DNA of 64,000 bases from JAMXLO01 sp963749575 (GCA_963749575.1 CAVVNM010000014.1:1054001-1118000), one strand, 5' to 3'. Counted from the stretch's first letter, positions 1-8,668 are shown. Program-made: numbers and translations. Notes: a model not told the origin generated them from the letters alone.

Positions 1-2
1 CG

Positions 3-392
3 GCCGATGCGCCGGTCGCGACGCTCGCGGTCGGCGACGTGATGGCGGTGTTCGCGTGGCAGCCGCACACCGACCGGTACAACAAGGTCGCCCGCTTCGT
101 GGACGCGTTCTTCACCAAGTTCGACCAGTTCCAGGTGCCGCCGCGGCATCCCAAATGGCGCGAAGTGAACCTTGCCGCGCAAGTGCCTGGCTGGACGCGG
201 TTCCAGCCCGCGCAGGACTGGCTGGCGCAGCATACCACCGCAGGAACCGCAGGCGCCGCGACGCAGGCGCGGTTCAATACGTTCCTGGCGCAGACCAGTC
301 CCGGGGTGAGCGCCAACCTGACCGACGCAGCGAAGCAGGCGCTGTTCCAGCAATTCCTCGCTTGGGACAAGGCGCAGCCGACCGGGCATTGA
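3..392 (+). CDS. TAXI-family TRAP transporter solute-binding protein, C-terminal part
   Basis: The reading frame is open from the window edge to a TGA at 390-392, so only about 129 C-terminal residues are present. The stretch with YNKVARFVDAFF, PRHPKWREVNL and VPGWTRF matches the tail of periplasmic TAXI receptors. These capture small organic acids or amino acids for a fused TRAP permease. The internal ATG at 39 is not a true start, because coding character continues upstream of it. The signal peptide and ligand-binding lobe lie outside the window. Family assignment rests on the remembered C-terminal pattern; the substrate cannot be told. The following MFS gene starts 159 bp later. Confidence 0.65.
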   Translation, partial: ADAPVATLAVGDVMAVFAWQPHTDRYNKVARFVDAFFTKFDQFQVPPRHPKWREVNLAAQVPGWTRFQPAQDWLAQHTTAGTAGAATQARFNTFLAQTSPGVSANLTDAAKQALFQQFLAWDKAQPTGH

Positions 393-551
393 TCGCGGCA
401 GCCGGCACCGATCTGGCGTGAACCATCGGCGCCGATAGCCGCCGGTTCAGCGACCACGCAGGGATGCCATGCCGGCAGCGCACCCTTCGGTGGCTGGCGG
501 GCGGCAGAATTCTTCTGTAGTGCGGGCACCTCAAAGAAGCTCGGAGGCATA

Positions 552-1835
552 ATGCCGGCGCGGCTCGCAAATCTGTTCTCCGGCCGCGTGCATTATGCCT
601 GGGTCGTGCTGGCCGTCGTGTTCACCTCGACGCTTGCCGGCGTCGGCGTGCGTGCCGCGCCTGGCGTGATGATCGTCCCGCTGCAGCACGCGTTCGGCTG
701 GGATGTCAGCACCATTTCCGGCGCTGTTTCGCTCAATATCATTCTGCTGGGCGTCACCGGCCCATTCCTGACCGGTCTGATGCAGGTCATCGGACTGAAG
801 CGCACCATCATGCTGTGCCTGGCGTTGCTGATGACCGGCACCGGGCTCTCCACCTTCATGACTGCGCCGTGGCAGCTGTTCCTCACCTGGGGCCTGATGG
901 TCGGGATCGGCTCCGGGGCCGGCGCGGTTGGCATGGCCGCGACGGTGGCGAACCGCTGGTTCGCGCGGCGCACCGGCTTTGCCATGGGCCTGCTCACCGC
1001 GGCCAACGCCGCCGGACAGCTGATCTTCCTGCCGCTGCTCGCCCTGCTGGCCGAGCGTTACGGTTGGCGCGGCGTCGCCGTCTGCGTCACCCTGGCGATC
1101 GCGGTGGTGCTGCCGATCGTCGCGATCATGCTGCCGGAGTCGCCCGCCCGGATCGGCCTGAGCCCCTACGGCAGCACGGCAATGCAGGTGCCGGGATCCG
1201 ACCACGCCGTCGGCGGCAATCCGTTCGCGGTGGCGATCCAGGCACTGATCCGCGGCTCGCGGTCGATGGACTTCTGGCTGCTGTGCCTGACGTTCGGCGT
1301 TTGCGGGTTCTCCACCAACGGGTTGATCAACACGCACCTGATCGCCTACTGCGCCGATCACGGCATCGCCGAGGTGAACGGCGCGTCGATCCTGGCGGTG
1401 ATCGGCGTGTTCAGCCTGATCGGTTCGGCCGCATCGGGCTGGATGTGCGACCGGTTCAATCCGCGGGTGCTGCTGTTCTGGTACTACGGGCTGCGCGGGT
1501 TGTCGCTGGTGGCGGTGCCGTTCACCTCGTTCGATCCGCTCAGCCTGTCGGTGTTCGCGGTGTTCTACGGGCTGGATTGGGTGGCCACCGGGCCGGCGAC
1601 CTTCGCGCTGACCAACGAGGTGTTCGGCCGCCGCGACGCGCCGGTGATCGTGGCGTGGATCTTCGCGGCGCACCAGGTCGGCGGCGCGCTGGCGGCGTTC
1701 GGCGCCGGTACGGTGCGCAGCCTGGAGGGCAGCTATCTGCTGGCCTTCGTGGCCAGTGGATTGGCCTGCCTGATGGCGTCGCTGCTGGTGCTGCGGATCA
1801 GCCGGCCGGCCCCGGCGCTCGCCGCGGCGGAGTGA
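552..1835 (+). CDS. MFS transporter
   Basis: A 427-residue integral membrane protein with about twelve hydrophobic segments, the usual size for the major facilitator superfamily. The N-terminus (HYAWVVLAVVF, then a loop with PLQHAFGWDVSTISGA) resembles the monocarboxylate/oxalate-formate branch, which moves organic anions by proton symport or antiport. RTGFAMGLLTAANAAGQ and a C-terminal half rich in Gly/Ala helices fit the two six-helix bundles. The start at 552 has GGAGG about 7 bp upstream. The stop overlaps the SDR start (ATGA at 1832-1835), so the two are translationally coupled and may handle one substrate. The exact cargo is unknown. Confidence 0.8.
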   Translation: MPARLANLFSGRVHYAWVVLAVVFTSTLAGVGVRAAPGVMIVPLQHAFGWDVSTISGAVSLNIILLGVTGPFLTGLMQVIGLKRTIMLCLALLMTGTGLSTFMTAPWQLFLTWGLMVGIGSGAGAVGMAATVANRWFARRTGFAMGLLTAANAAGQLIFLPLLALLAERYGWRGVAVCVTLAIAVVLPIVAIMLPESPARIGLSPYGSTAMQVPGSDHAVGGNPFAVAIQALIRGSRSMDFWLLCLTFGVCGFSTNGLINTHLIAYCADHGIAEVNGASILAVIGVFSLIGSAASGWMCDRFNPRVLLFWYYGLRGLSLVAVPFTSFDPLSLSVFAVFYGLDWVATGPATFALTNEVFGRRDAPVIVAWIFAAHQVGGALAAFGAGTVRSLEGSYLLAFVASGLACLMASLLVLRISRPAPALAAAE

Positions 1836-2632
1836 TGGACCTCGGTCTTGCCGACAGGGTGGTACTGATTACCGGCTCGAGCCGCGGCATCGGGCTTGCC
1901 ACCGCGAAGGCGTTCGCCGCCGAGGGCTGCCGGATGATGCTGTCGGCTCGCTCGGCCGAGGCTTTGCGGGACGCCGAGGCGACGTTGCGCGCAGGCGGCG
2001 GCCGCGTGGGGAGCCATGCTGCCGACGTGACGCGGCCGGGTGATGCGGAGCAGCTGGTAGCAGCCGCGGTGGCGGCGTTCGGCGGCATCGACATTCTGGT
2101 CAACAATGTCGGCGGTGGAGGCGGCGGACGAACGATCGCCGACAGCACGGACGAGGACTGGCGCGCCACGCTGGAGATCAACCTGCTGCAGACCGTGCGC
2201 ATGATGCGGCTCGCGTTGCCGCACATGCAAGGCCGGGCGGGTGCGGCGGCGGTCAACGTGTCATCGATCTCCGGCTGGTCGCCGCAGCTTGCCGGCTCGG
2301 GCCAGTACGGCGCAGCCAAGGCGGCGCTGATCTTCGATGCGGAACGCTGGGCGCTGGAATTCGTGCCGCATGGGGTGCGGGTGAACACGGTGTCGCCTGG
2401 CTCCATCCTGGTCGAGGGCAATGGCTGGGACCGCTATCGGATCGCGAGCCAGGCCAATTACGACGATTACGTGCGCAACGGGTTTCCGATGGGACGGCTG
2501 GGCACCGCGGAGGAGGTGGCCGATGTCATCGTGTTCCTCGCCTCGCCGCGCGCGCACTGGATCAACGGACGGAATATCGCCGTGGACGGGCTGGAGCAGC
2601 CTTACGCCGCGCGCGACCGACGGCCGTTTTGA
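1835..2632 (+). CDS. SDR family NAD(P)-dependent oxidoreductase
   Basis: A 265-residue classical short-chain dehydrogenase. It shows the Rossmann glycine motif TGSSRGIG near residues 13-20, an NNVGG variant of the NNAG motif near 89-93, the catalytic Ser in NVSSISGWS, and YGAAK carrying the Tyr-Lys pair. The C-terminal GRNIAVDGLEQ is the usual SDR end. It overlaps the upstream MFS stop by one base, so it depends on coupled translation. The family oxidises or reduces alcohol/keto groups with NAD(P); the substrate is not predictable. The glycine run after NNV is longer than usual. Confidence 0.88.
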   Translation: MDLGLADRVVLITGSSRGIGLATAKAFAAEGCRMMLSARSAEALRDAEATLRAGGGRVGSHAADVTRPGDAEQLVAAAVAAFGGIDILVNNVGGGGGGRTIADSTDEDWRATLEINLLQTVRMMRLALPHMQGRAGAAAVNVSSISGWSPQLAGSGQYGAAKAALIFDAERWALEFVPHGVRVNTVSPGSILVEGNGWDRYRIASQANYDDYVRNGFPMGRLGTAEEVADVIVFLASPRAHWINGRNIAVDGLEQPYAARDRRPF

Positions 2633-2828
2633 CAGACGTCGGTGAGCCGGGCTTTGGGGCTTGATCTGGCGGCTCCGGTCAAAGCGGCATCCCCTATCCG
2701 CCTCGTCGGTCTTGGTGCTGTTCGTCGCCGCAAGACCACCTGAGCCTTACCTGACAAAGCCCACGTTCAGCGGCACCTACGGGGTGCCGTTGTCGTTTCA
2801 CCGACCGCGAAACAGAAAGCGCACTCAT

Positions 2829-2907
2829 CGTCATCCCCGCGAAATCGGGGACCTGGGGGCGATAGTTACCACGCCATCCCTGGGTTCCCGCTTGCGCGGG
2901 AATGACG
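2829..2907. repeat. REP-like dispersed palindromic repeat, copy 1
   Basis: A 79-bp element with outer arms CGTCATCCCCGC and GCGGGAATGACG, which are imperfect inverted repeats. The right half (2878-2907) forms a tight hairpin around GGGTTCCCGC...GCGGGAA. A second copy sits at 45049-45129, and the 30-bp right half differs at one base. Both are intergenic. This is a familiar family of proteobacterial intergenic palindromes. Confidence 0.75.
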
Positions 2908-3098
2908 TTTGGGGTTGACGCTCGGGCGTGCATCAGCTCGCCGTCAGTGAATTTCGGTTTGCTCCTGCTGAGTGTTGCAAATTGCACGGATCCGAAGATA
3001 CCTTGATTGACTGGACTTACCCTGGTTGGGTGGCCGCCACTCTCCGAAATACTGCGCAAGACAATTGAACACCAAATACCGCTGAACATTTGAACCGC

Positions 3099-3200
3099 AT
3101 GTTCCGCGAAATCGATCTCGACGGGAAGAATGCTCGGTTCGTGACGCCGCCGGATCTGGTGGCGTTGGTGGAGTGGGCTGAGAAGGTCCTCAGCGAGTAA
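3099..3200 (+). CDS. Small hypothetical ORF or C-terminal gene remnant
   Basis: This encodes 33 residues, mostly polar and helical, starting MFREIDLDGK and ending VEWAEKVLSE before TAA. The frame stays open for about ten codons upstream of the ATG to a TGA near 3068, so it may be the end of a longer lost gene. The composition looks coding (acidic helix, third-position G/C). No family is recognised. It ends 21 bp before the flavodoxin-like gene. Confidence 0.3.
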   Translation: MFREIDLDGKNARFVTPPDLVALVEWAEKVLSE

Positions 3201-3221
3201 CGCGCGGTCGCCGGATAAAAC

Positions 3222-3713
3222 ATGAAAACGCTGCTGATCGTCTATCACTCGCTGACCGGCGGCACGCGCCAGATGGCCGAGGCGGCGGTGCACGGTGCAC
3301 GGAGCGAACCAGATATCGACGTGCGTCTGCTGACCGCGCCGGAGGCCGATGGCGCGGATATGCTGGCGGCGGATGGCTACATCTTCGCCACGCCGGAGAA
3401 CCTCGCGGCGCTGGCGGGCAAGATGAAGGACTTCTTCGACCGCAGCTACTATGCCGCGCTGGATCGCATCAACGGCCGGCCCTACGCGATGCTGATCTGC
3501 GCCGGCAGCGACGGCGAGAACGCTGCGCGGCAGATCGCGCGCATCGCCACCGGCTGGCGGCTGCGGGCGATTGCCGATCCGCTGATCGTGTGCACACACG
3601 CACAGACGCCGGAGGCGATCCTGGCGCCGAAGCGGATCGGCTCGTCCGATCTCAATCGTTGTGCGGAGCTTGGGGCTGCGTTCGCCGCTGGGTTGGCCAC
3701 CGGAATATTCTGA
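3222..3713 (+). CDS. Flavodoxin-family protein
   Basis: A 163-residue cytoplasmic protein with a flavodoxin-like fold. The start MKTLLIVYHSLTGGTRQMAEA has beta-1 followed by the FMN-phosphate loop (HSLTGGTRQ), and ATPENLAALAGKMKDFFDR is the second flavin-contact loop seen in NAD(P)H:FMN-reductase-like flavodoxins. It probably binds FMN and takes part in electron transfer or flavin reduction. It converges on the RIP-like gene, with stop codons only 4 bp apart. The partner and substrate are unknown. Confidence 0.8.
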   Translation: MKTLLIVYHSLTGGTRQMAEAAVHGARSEPDIDVRLLTAPEADGADMLAADGYIFATPENLAALAGKMKDFFDRSYYAALDRINGRPYAMLICAGSDGENAARQIARIATGWRLRAIADPLIVCTHAQTPEAILAPKRIGSSDLNRCAELGAAFAAGLATGIF

Positions 3714-3717
3714 ACCC

Positions 3718-4347
3718 TCAGCCGAGCCAGGGCAAACCTACGTCATGGCTGCGCGCGGCCGTCTGGTCGGCCCAGTTGCGCACCGTGTGCACGAGCTGCC
3801 CCGTGAACTCGAAGCGGTGGCCCGACAGATCCTCCGGTCTGCGATAGTAATGGTCGGGAGCACCGAAATAGGTGGCCGCGTTCGACAGATAGGCGTAGCA
3901 GGCGGCCTTCACTGAATCGAAGCGCAGCGCCTCCGACACCAGGAAGATCAGCAGCAATAGCTTCCGCTTCTTGGGCTCGTCACCCATCAGGCCGTCGAAC
4001 GCCGCGAGCTCCATCAGCAGCCGCCATGGTTGCATCTCAACCTTGGTTCCTGCCGTCAGGCCGAGATTGGAGTATGTGGCGGGGCCGCTGGAGATGCGAC
4101 GAAACGGGGCGAGCCGCGGCAGCTTGGGATCGTCAGGCTCGAACTCCCACCACTTATCCTCCCCCTGACGGCGAAAGCCCAGCACCCATAGGCTGAACCC
4201 GTCGATCGCCACCTCCAGGATCGGCGAGGTGATCGGTGCGGTGAGGTAGATGGTGATCGGAACGCGCTCGCGACGCCCGCCAATAGTGCGGCGGGCGTCG
4301 GTCACGTTGCGGCCGTACCACGGGCCAAGCTGAAGCAGAGCCGACAC
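3718..4347 (-). CDS. Ribosome-inactivating protein (ricin A/Shiga A-like N-glycosidase) homologue
   Basis: A 209-residue protein that aligns by eye with the RIP catalytic chain along most of its length. A strand block AIDGFSLWVLGFR (residues 47-59) matches ricin ALDVTNAYVVGYR. TYSNLGLTAG (91-100) matches NYDRLEQLAG. LVSEALRFDSVK (136-147) matches the RIP signature MISEAARFQYIE. VHTVRNWADQTA (186-197) matches the LENSWGRLSTA block. Active-site positions are therefore Y92, E139, R142 and W192 (ricin Y123, E177, R180, W211). Ricin Y80 is W54 here, an aromatic swap. RIPs depurinate the sarcin-ricin loop of large-subunit rRNA. The start is GTG at 4347. There is no signal peptide, and the N-terminus is about 20 residues shorter than ricin A. 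It lies 28 bp behind the amidohydrolase on the same strand. No immunity gene is evident. Confidence 0.82.
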   Translation of the reverse strand: MSALLQLGPWYGRNVTDARRTIGGRRERVPITIYLTAPITSPILEVAIDGFSLWVLGFRRQGEDKWWEFEPDDPKLPRLAPFRRISSGPATYSNLGLTAGTKVEMQPWRLLMELAAFDGLMGDEPKKRKLLLLIFLVSEALRFDSVKAACYAYLSNAATYFGAPDHYYRRPEDLSGHRFEFTGQLVHTVRNWADQTAARSHDVGLPWLG

Positions 4348-4375
4348 CGTTCCGGCGAGCCCCCGGCGGTTGCGC

Positions 4376-5524
4376 TCAGTTGGTCAGATTATAGAACTTC
4401 GCGGCGTTGTCGCAGGTGATCTTGCGGATGTCCTCGGCCGCCAGACCCTTGAACTGCTCGTCGATGTACTTCGTCGACTCCGGCCAGATGCCGTCGGTGT
4501 GCGGGTAGTCCGATCCCCACATCAGCGTATCGGTCGTCATCAGGTTGTTCACGTTGAGCAGCTTCGGGCCGATCGGATCGAACTGGAACGTCGCCTTGCA
4601 CTGGCGCTGCCAGTACTCCGACGGCTTCAGCTTCATCAGGTCGCGGAACCGGTCCTCGAACTCGAAGTCCATGCGATCGAGCGCGTACGGGATCCACCCG
4701 ATGCCGCTCTCGCCGAACGACACGCGCAGGTTCGGATAACGCTCGAACACGCCCGCGCCGATCATCGCCGCGAGGATGTGGATCAGCCCCATCTGGAACG
4801 CCGACACGCCGGTGAACATCGCGGCGCGACGCACCTGGCCGGACGTCATTTCGCGGGTACGCGGGGGCGTGGTCGGGAAGGTGTGGAAATGCAGCGGCAA
4901 CTGCACCTCGTTGACCGCCTGCCACAGCGGCTCCCAGCACGGATGCCACATCGGCTCCATGTCCCAAGAGCACGACAGTTCCAGCCCCTTCAGGCCCATC
5001 TTGGCGCAGCGGTGGATCTCCTGCACCGCCCATTCGACGTCGCCATAGGGTAGACACGCGAGACCGATGTGGCGGTCCGGATAGTGGCTGCAGAAATCCT
5101 TCAGCCAGTCGTTATAGATCCTGAACATCTCCGCCGCCGCCGCATGGTCCTTCAGCTTGGAGGCGGAGCCCAGGATGCCGAAGATCACCTCGGCATCGAC
5201 GCCGTCGCGGTCCATGTCCTTGACCCGCAGGTGCGGATCGCTGACGCGGCGGATGTCCTTCTGGCCGTCGGCGAACAGGCCGGTCTCGGCCATGATGTCG
5301 ACGCGGCGATTCTGACCCGGGACCAACTTGGCGCCGCTCGGGCCGACGCCGTTCTTCAGGCCGAACGTGGCGCCGGCCTTGGTGACCCACATCGGCCCGT
5401 CGGGGCTGTCGGTCACGTAGGGCATGCGGTCCTTCAGCTCCTGCGATGCGTTCTCGGTGAACAGGGTCGGTGGCATCCACGGCATGTCGAGATGGCAGTC
5501 GGCAGAGATTCGATTGTAGCGCAT
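4376..5524 (-). CDS. Amidohydrolase family protein (metal-dependent hydrolase)
   Basis: A 382-residue TIM-barrel hydrolase of the amidohydrolase-2 type. Visible metal-site elements are ADCHLD near the N-terminus (His-x-Asp position), LHFHTFP at mid-length, and MWGSDYPHTDG near the C-terminus carrying the conserved Asp. Relatives decarboxylate or hydrolyse aromatic acids; here the substrate is unknown. I chose the ATG at 5524 because GGGGGA lies 7 bp upstream. An ATG at 5539 would add five residues but has no good ribosome-binding site. The RIP homologue follows after 28 bp, so the two may be co-transcribed. Confidence 0.85.
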   Translation of the reverse strand: MRYNRISADCHLDMPWMPPTLFTENASQELKDRMPYVTDSPDGPMWVTKAGATFGLKNGVGPSGAKLVPGQNRRVDIMAETGLFADGQKDIRRVSDPHLRVKDMDRDGVDAEVIFGILGSASKLKDHAAAAEMFRIYNDWLKDFCSHYPDRHIGLACLPYGDVEWAVQEIHRCAKMGLKGLELSCSWDMEPMWHPCWEPLWQAVNEVQLPLHFHTFPTTPPRTREMTSGQVRRAAMFTGVSAFQMGLIHILAAMIGAGVFERYPNLRVSFGESGIGWIPYALDRMDFEFEDRFRDLMKLKPSEYWQRQCKATFQFDPIGPKLLNVNNLMTTDTLMWGSDYPHTDGIWPESTKYIDEQFKGLAAEDIRKITCDNAAKFYNLTN

Positions 5525-5531
5525 GGCGATT

Positions 5532-5537
5532 TCCCCC
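5532..5537 (-). promoter_or_regulatory. Ribosome-binding site deciding the amidohydrolase start
   Basis: GGGGGA on the minus strand, 7 bp before the ATG at 5524. It overlaps the alternative upstream ATG (5539), which argues for the shorter protein. Confidence 0.5.
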
Positions 5538-5734
5538 ATCGATTTCGCTTCATTTGGTCGCCTGAACCGGCGTCGGCGCGGCCCCGGATCGCATCGACGT
5601 GCAGCTTCACTCCGCCGCGGCAGGCTGGCAACCCCGGCCACGGTTCCGTACGGATGACGCGTTTGTGTAACGGCGGAAGTCCGGAGAGTGAACAGCGTCA
5701 CTGCGTGCGGTGCACCGCATGTGCAGCATGCGAC

Positions 5735-5923
5735 ATGCCTCTCGTCACGAAAACAGAACTGCTCGAGATTGTGCCTGAACTGCGGGCCATGGCCGTCGTG
5801 GCCAAGACGGCGACACTGCGGGAAACGCTCAATCTGCTCGCGAACCGATACGCCGCAATGGCCGCGGCCCGCCGCGATGCGGCGCCGCGCCAGGATCTCA
5901 CGCACGAAATCGCCCGCTGTTGA
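5735..5923 (+). CDS. Small helical hypothetical protein
   Basis: This encodes 62 residues beginning MPLVTKTELLEIVPELRAMA and containing TLRETLNLLANRYAAMAA. That amphipathic pattern recalls short alphaproteobacterial proteins ending in a LRLADRYE-like helix. No cysteine, membrane segment or motif is seen. It stands alone in the region divergent from the amidohydrolase. The regular helix periodicity favours a real gene, but no homologue can be named with certainty. Confidence 0.4.
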   Translation: MPLVTKTELLEIVPELRAMAVVAKTATLRETLNLLANRYAAMAAARRDAAPRQDLTHEIARC

Positions 5924-6311
5924 TATCGATGTTGGTCGCCGGCTGCGGACCGGCGGTCAATGCTGCAGCATCCGCGCTCAGCCAGGGAACATCGCCTACA
6001 GCCGCGGCACCAGCTGCCGCGCGCCGATCGCCACCCGCCCGCACGCTGCTGCGACAGCTGATGCACGGTGGCTCGCGTCTCACGACCGTTGGCTGGAGCA
6101 AACACCGGCCGCAGTCGGCACTGCGCGGTCGATATGATCGCTGGCGCAGCAATCGTGCTGTACTGCATCCAGGGTTGCGCTGGCGGTCTCGAATGCACGC
6201 GTCAGTGCGGCGGCGCTGCTGTTGCGGACACCAAGGGCCCATATCTTGCCTGCGCTTTACAGCTTTACCGACAGGCCGGGTCTGACTAATGTGATGTTGC
6301 GAAATAACATC
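5924..6311. other. Non-coding stretch upstream of the Hint protein
   Basis: About 390 bp without a convincing reading frame, repeat or terminator. It presumably carries the promoter for the gene at 6324, but I cannot pick out -35/-10 boxes reliably. Confidence 0.4.
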
Positions 6312-6318
6312 GGGGAGG
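6312..6318 (+). promoter_or_regulatory. Ribosome-binding site deciding the Hint-protein start
   Basis: GGGGAGG lies 5 bp before the GTG at 6324. Upstream in-frame starts (6222, 6294) lack such a site, so translation probably starts at 6324. Confidence 0.65.
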
Positions 6319-6323
6319 TCAGT

Positions 6324-8174
6324 GTGACGGATTATGTGTTCTATCCGGTCACCGGCGACGGGCTGAGCTCCGAAACCGCCTACACCTGGAATTCCGGGAC
6401 CATCAACTTTGCCACACCGGCCGACTGGACCTCGGTCACGTCGTTCTCGACGCTGACTGTCGGCGCAACGGTCACCACCGGTACAGTTCCGGGCAGCGGC
6501 GCAAATGTCGGACTTATTGCAGGTGCGATCGCGCCTGGGGCGTTCGCCTTTTACACGCCGGACCCCGCGAACGGGGATCCGTTCATCGGCTCAAATGTTT
6601 ATCCTGTCGACGTGCTGCTGAATTCCGGCAGCGTCGCGCTCGGTGACCTGCTGCTTGCCGGGTTCAACCAGTATGCAAGCGTCGCTTTTCTTGGTAGCGC
6701 GCCGGCGCAACTTCCCACCCTCGACATCGAAGGCGCCACCCTGACGGTTGGCGGCGATATCCTTGATACCGGCTCCGTGACGTTCCCGCCCATCAACACG
6801 CCCATGGGCCCGATAACCACCGTCGCAGCAATCGGTGGTGGCACCATCGATCTCGGCCAAGGTGCATCGATCGATGTTGCCGGCACCGTTGCTGGTACAA
6901 TCAATTTCCATTTCAACGACGGCAGCGGCGACGTATTGGAGATCGACGGGGATTCGAAGCTCACCCCTGCGGCGTTCGCCGGCACGATCACGGGGTATAC
7001 GCCTGGCGACACGATCCTCCTGCCAAACGTCCCGTCGAATGTCTCTGGCGTGGCGACCACGGGCTCCTACAACATCACCACCGGGGTGCTCGCGATCACC
7101 GTCGGTGACCCGGTAACGATCGACCTGAGTATTCCGGGCTTCGCGCCCTCTTCCGGTCCGGTCGCGCTGACCCCGGTGGGCAACGGGATCGAGGTCGCCG
7201 CCGTCTGCTTTCTCGCCGGCACGCGTATCGCCACGCCCTCGGGTGAGATGCCGGTGGAGGAGCTCGTGGTGGGCGATCGGGTGCGTACCGCAAGTGGCCG
7301 AATCCGGCCGATCGTATGGATCGGCACCGGCCGGGTGTTGGCTACCCGCGGCAGGCGCTCGGCGGCCACGCCCGTGATCGTCCGTAAGGGCGCGCTGGCG
7401 GACAACGTGCCGGCCCGCGATCTGCGTGTGACCAAGGGTCATTCGCTGTTCATCGACGATGTGCTCATCCCGGTGGAATTCCTGGTCAATCACCGCACCA
7501 TCCTGTGGGACGACCAGGCGCGCGAAGTAACGATTTACCACATCGAACTCGAGACCCACGATGTGCTGGTGGCCAATGGTGCGCCAGCGGAAAGCTATCG
7601 CGACGATGGCAATCGCTGGCTGTTTCAAAACGAGAATGCCGGCTGGACTTTGCCGCCGCAACCGCCGTGTGCGCCGGTCTTGACCGGGGGACCTGTTGTG
7701 GACGCAGCCTGGCGACGGCTGCAGGAGCGCGCCGGCCCGCGCAAAGGTCTGCCGCTGACCGACCATGCTGATCTGCATCTGGTGGTGGATGGCAAGCGTG
7801 TCGATGCGATCGAGCGACGCGACGAAATGCTGGTGTTCCGCCTGAATGCACGGCCGCAAGCCGTCCGGATCCGTTCCCGTGCCGCCGTCCCGCAGGAACT
7901 CGGCCTGGCTCGGGATGCCCGACCGCTCGGCGTGGCGTTGCGCCGGATCGTGCTGGCGCAGTCGAGACGGCAATCCGCAATCGATGCGAACGCACCGTCG
8001 CTGGTCAGCGGCTTTCACGCGTTCGAGCCAGACAACGGTATTCGTTGGACCGACGGGGATGCGATCGTGCCGGCGGAGCTGTTCACCGGCATGAGCGGCC
8101 CCAGCATGCTGATGCTGCACCTCGGCGCGGCAACGCAGTACCCGGATGACGGCGCGGTAGACGTGGCCGCGTAA
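6324..8174 (+). CDS. Hint (hedgehog/intein) domain-containing protein
   Basis: A 616-residue protein. Residues 1-290 are low in charge, rich in Gly/Thr/Ser/Val and beta-like, as in surface or autotransporter-like passengers. From about residue 293 a Hint_2-type domain begins with VCFLAGTRIATPSGEMPVEE, whose Cys is the expected nucleophile. It continues with VGDRVRTASGRIRPIVWIG, RDLRVTKGHSLFID (block-B-like His) and THDVLVANGAPAESY. The remaining roughly 200 residues are a C-terminal region without a recognised domain. Hint domains of this type are common in Acetobacteraceae and Rhodobacterales and are thought to self-cleave. There is no obvious Sec signal peptide. The start is set by GGGGAGG. 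Confidence 0.85.
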   Translation: MTDYVFYPVTGDGLSSETAYTWNSGTINFATPADWTSVTSFSTLTVGATVTTGTVPGSGANVGLIAGAIAPGAFAFYTPDPANGDPFIGSNVYPVDVLLNSGSVALGDLLLAGFNQYASVAFLGSAPAQLPTLDIEGATLTVGGDILDTGSVTFPPINTPMGPITTVAAIGGGTIDLGQGASIDVAGTVAGTINFHFNDGSGDVLEIDGDSKLTPAAFAGTITGYTPGDTILLPNVPSNVSGVATTGSYNITTGVLAITVGDPVTIDLSIPGFAPSSGPVALTPVGNGIEVAAVCFLAGTRIATPSGEMPVEELVVGDRVRTASGRIRPIVWIGTGRVLATRGRRSAATPVIVRKGALADNVPARDLRVTKGHSLFIDDVLIPVEFLVNHRTILWDDQAREVTIYHIELETHDVLVANGAPAESYRDDGNRWLFQNENAGWTLPPQPPCAPVLTGGPVVDAAWRRLQERAGPRKGLPLTDHADLHLVVDGKRVDAIERRDEMLVFRLNARPQAVRIRSRAAVPQELGLARDARPLGVALRRIVLAQSRRQSAIDANAPSLVSGFHAFEPDNGIRWTDGDAIVPAELFTGMSGPSMLMLHLGAATQYPDDGAVDVAA

Positions 8175-8341
8175 CCACCGGTTTGGCGGCGCCGTCCTGA
8201 CCGGTCCGCAAAGTTCGCCGACGACCTGCGCTCGGACGTGTGTTTTCGCACATCCTGCAGTGCGCCCGCCGGGTATTTCACCCGTGCCCGCGTCACGCTC
8301 ATCGGCAGCGGCGCAGAGGGCTCAGAGGAAAGGATCGGACA

Positions 8342-8581
8342 ATGGCGAAGTATACTTTCTCCGCGGCGTTTGACGGCGCGGACCCAGCTACGGCCTCGTC
8401 CGCCATGCCGTTGCGCATGTGCGGCCCACAAACCCAAGCGGCCGCCCAGGTGCAGCACAAGGTCAACGCACTCGCACAGCTGGCGAACGCGGTGGCGCAG
8501 CGGATTCTGAGCGCCCCAGGCTCTTCGAGCGCAGCGTCAGCACAGCGGGTCGATCCGGCCACCGGGCAAATCCTGCGATAG
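8342..8581 (+). CDS. Small hypothetical protein
   Basis: This encodes 79 residues starting MAKYTFSAAFDGADPATASS, rich in Ala/Gln/Ser, with a central helix (HKVNALAQLANAVAQRIL). An AGGAAAGG ribosome-binding site lies about 8 bp upstream. It follows the Hint gene after 167 bp and faces the secreted-peptide pair. No family is recognised, and no signal peptide or membrane segment is seen. Confidence 0.5.
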   Translation: MAKYTFSAAFDGADPATASSAMPLRMCGPQTQAAAQVQHKVNALAQLANAVAQRILSAPGSSSAASAQRVDPATGQILR

Positions 8582-8644
8582 CTGCGACACAGAAGCCCAC
8601 GACGCCCGGGCCGAGTAGCCAGGAGTGGGCACCAACGCGAAACG

Positions 8645-8668
8645 AAAAAGGCCGGCACTACGCCGGCC
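8645..8668 (-). terminator. Intrinsic terminator for the secreted-peptide genes
   Basis: A perfect 7-bp stem GGCCGGC/GCCGGCC with a 5-nt loop, followed on the minus strand by a run of five T. It lies 28 bp past the stop of the first peptide gene. Confidence 0.75.

Noticed and set aside
531..1673. 380-codon minus-strand frame opposite the MFS transporter
   Set aside because: It is an Arg/His/Gly-rich antisense shadow of a clearly coding membrane protein, as is usual in high-GC DNA.
7200..7640. True intein in a host protein
   Set aside because: No recognisable C-terminal His-Asn splice junction or homing endonuclease, and the flanks do not form one known host protein.
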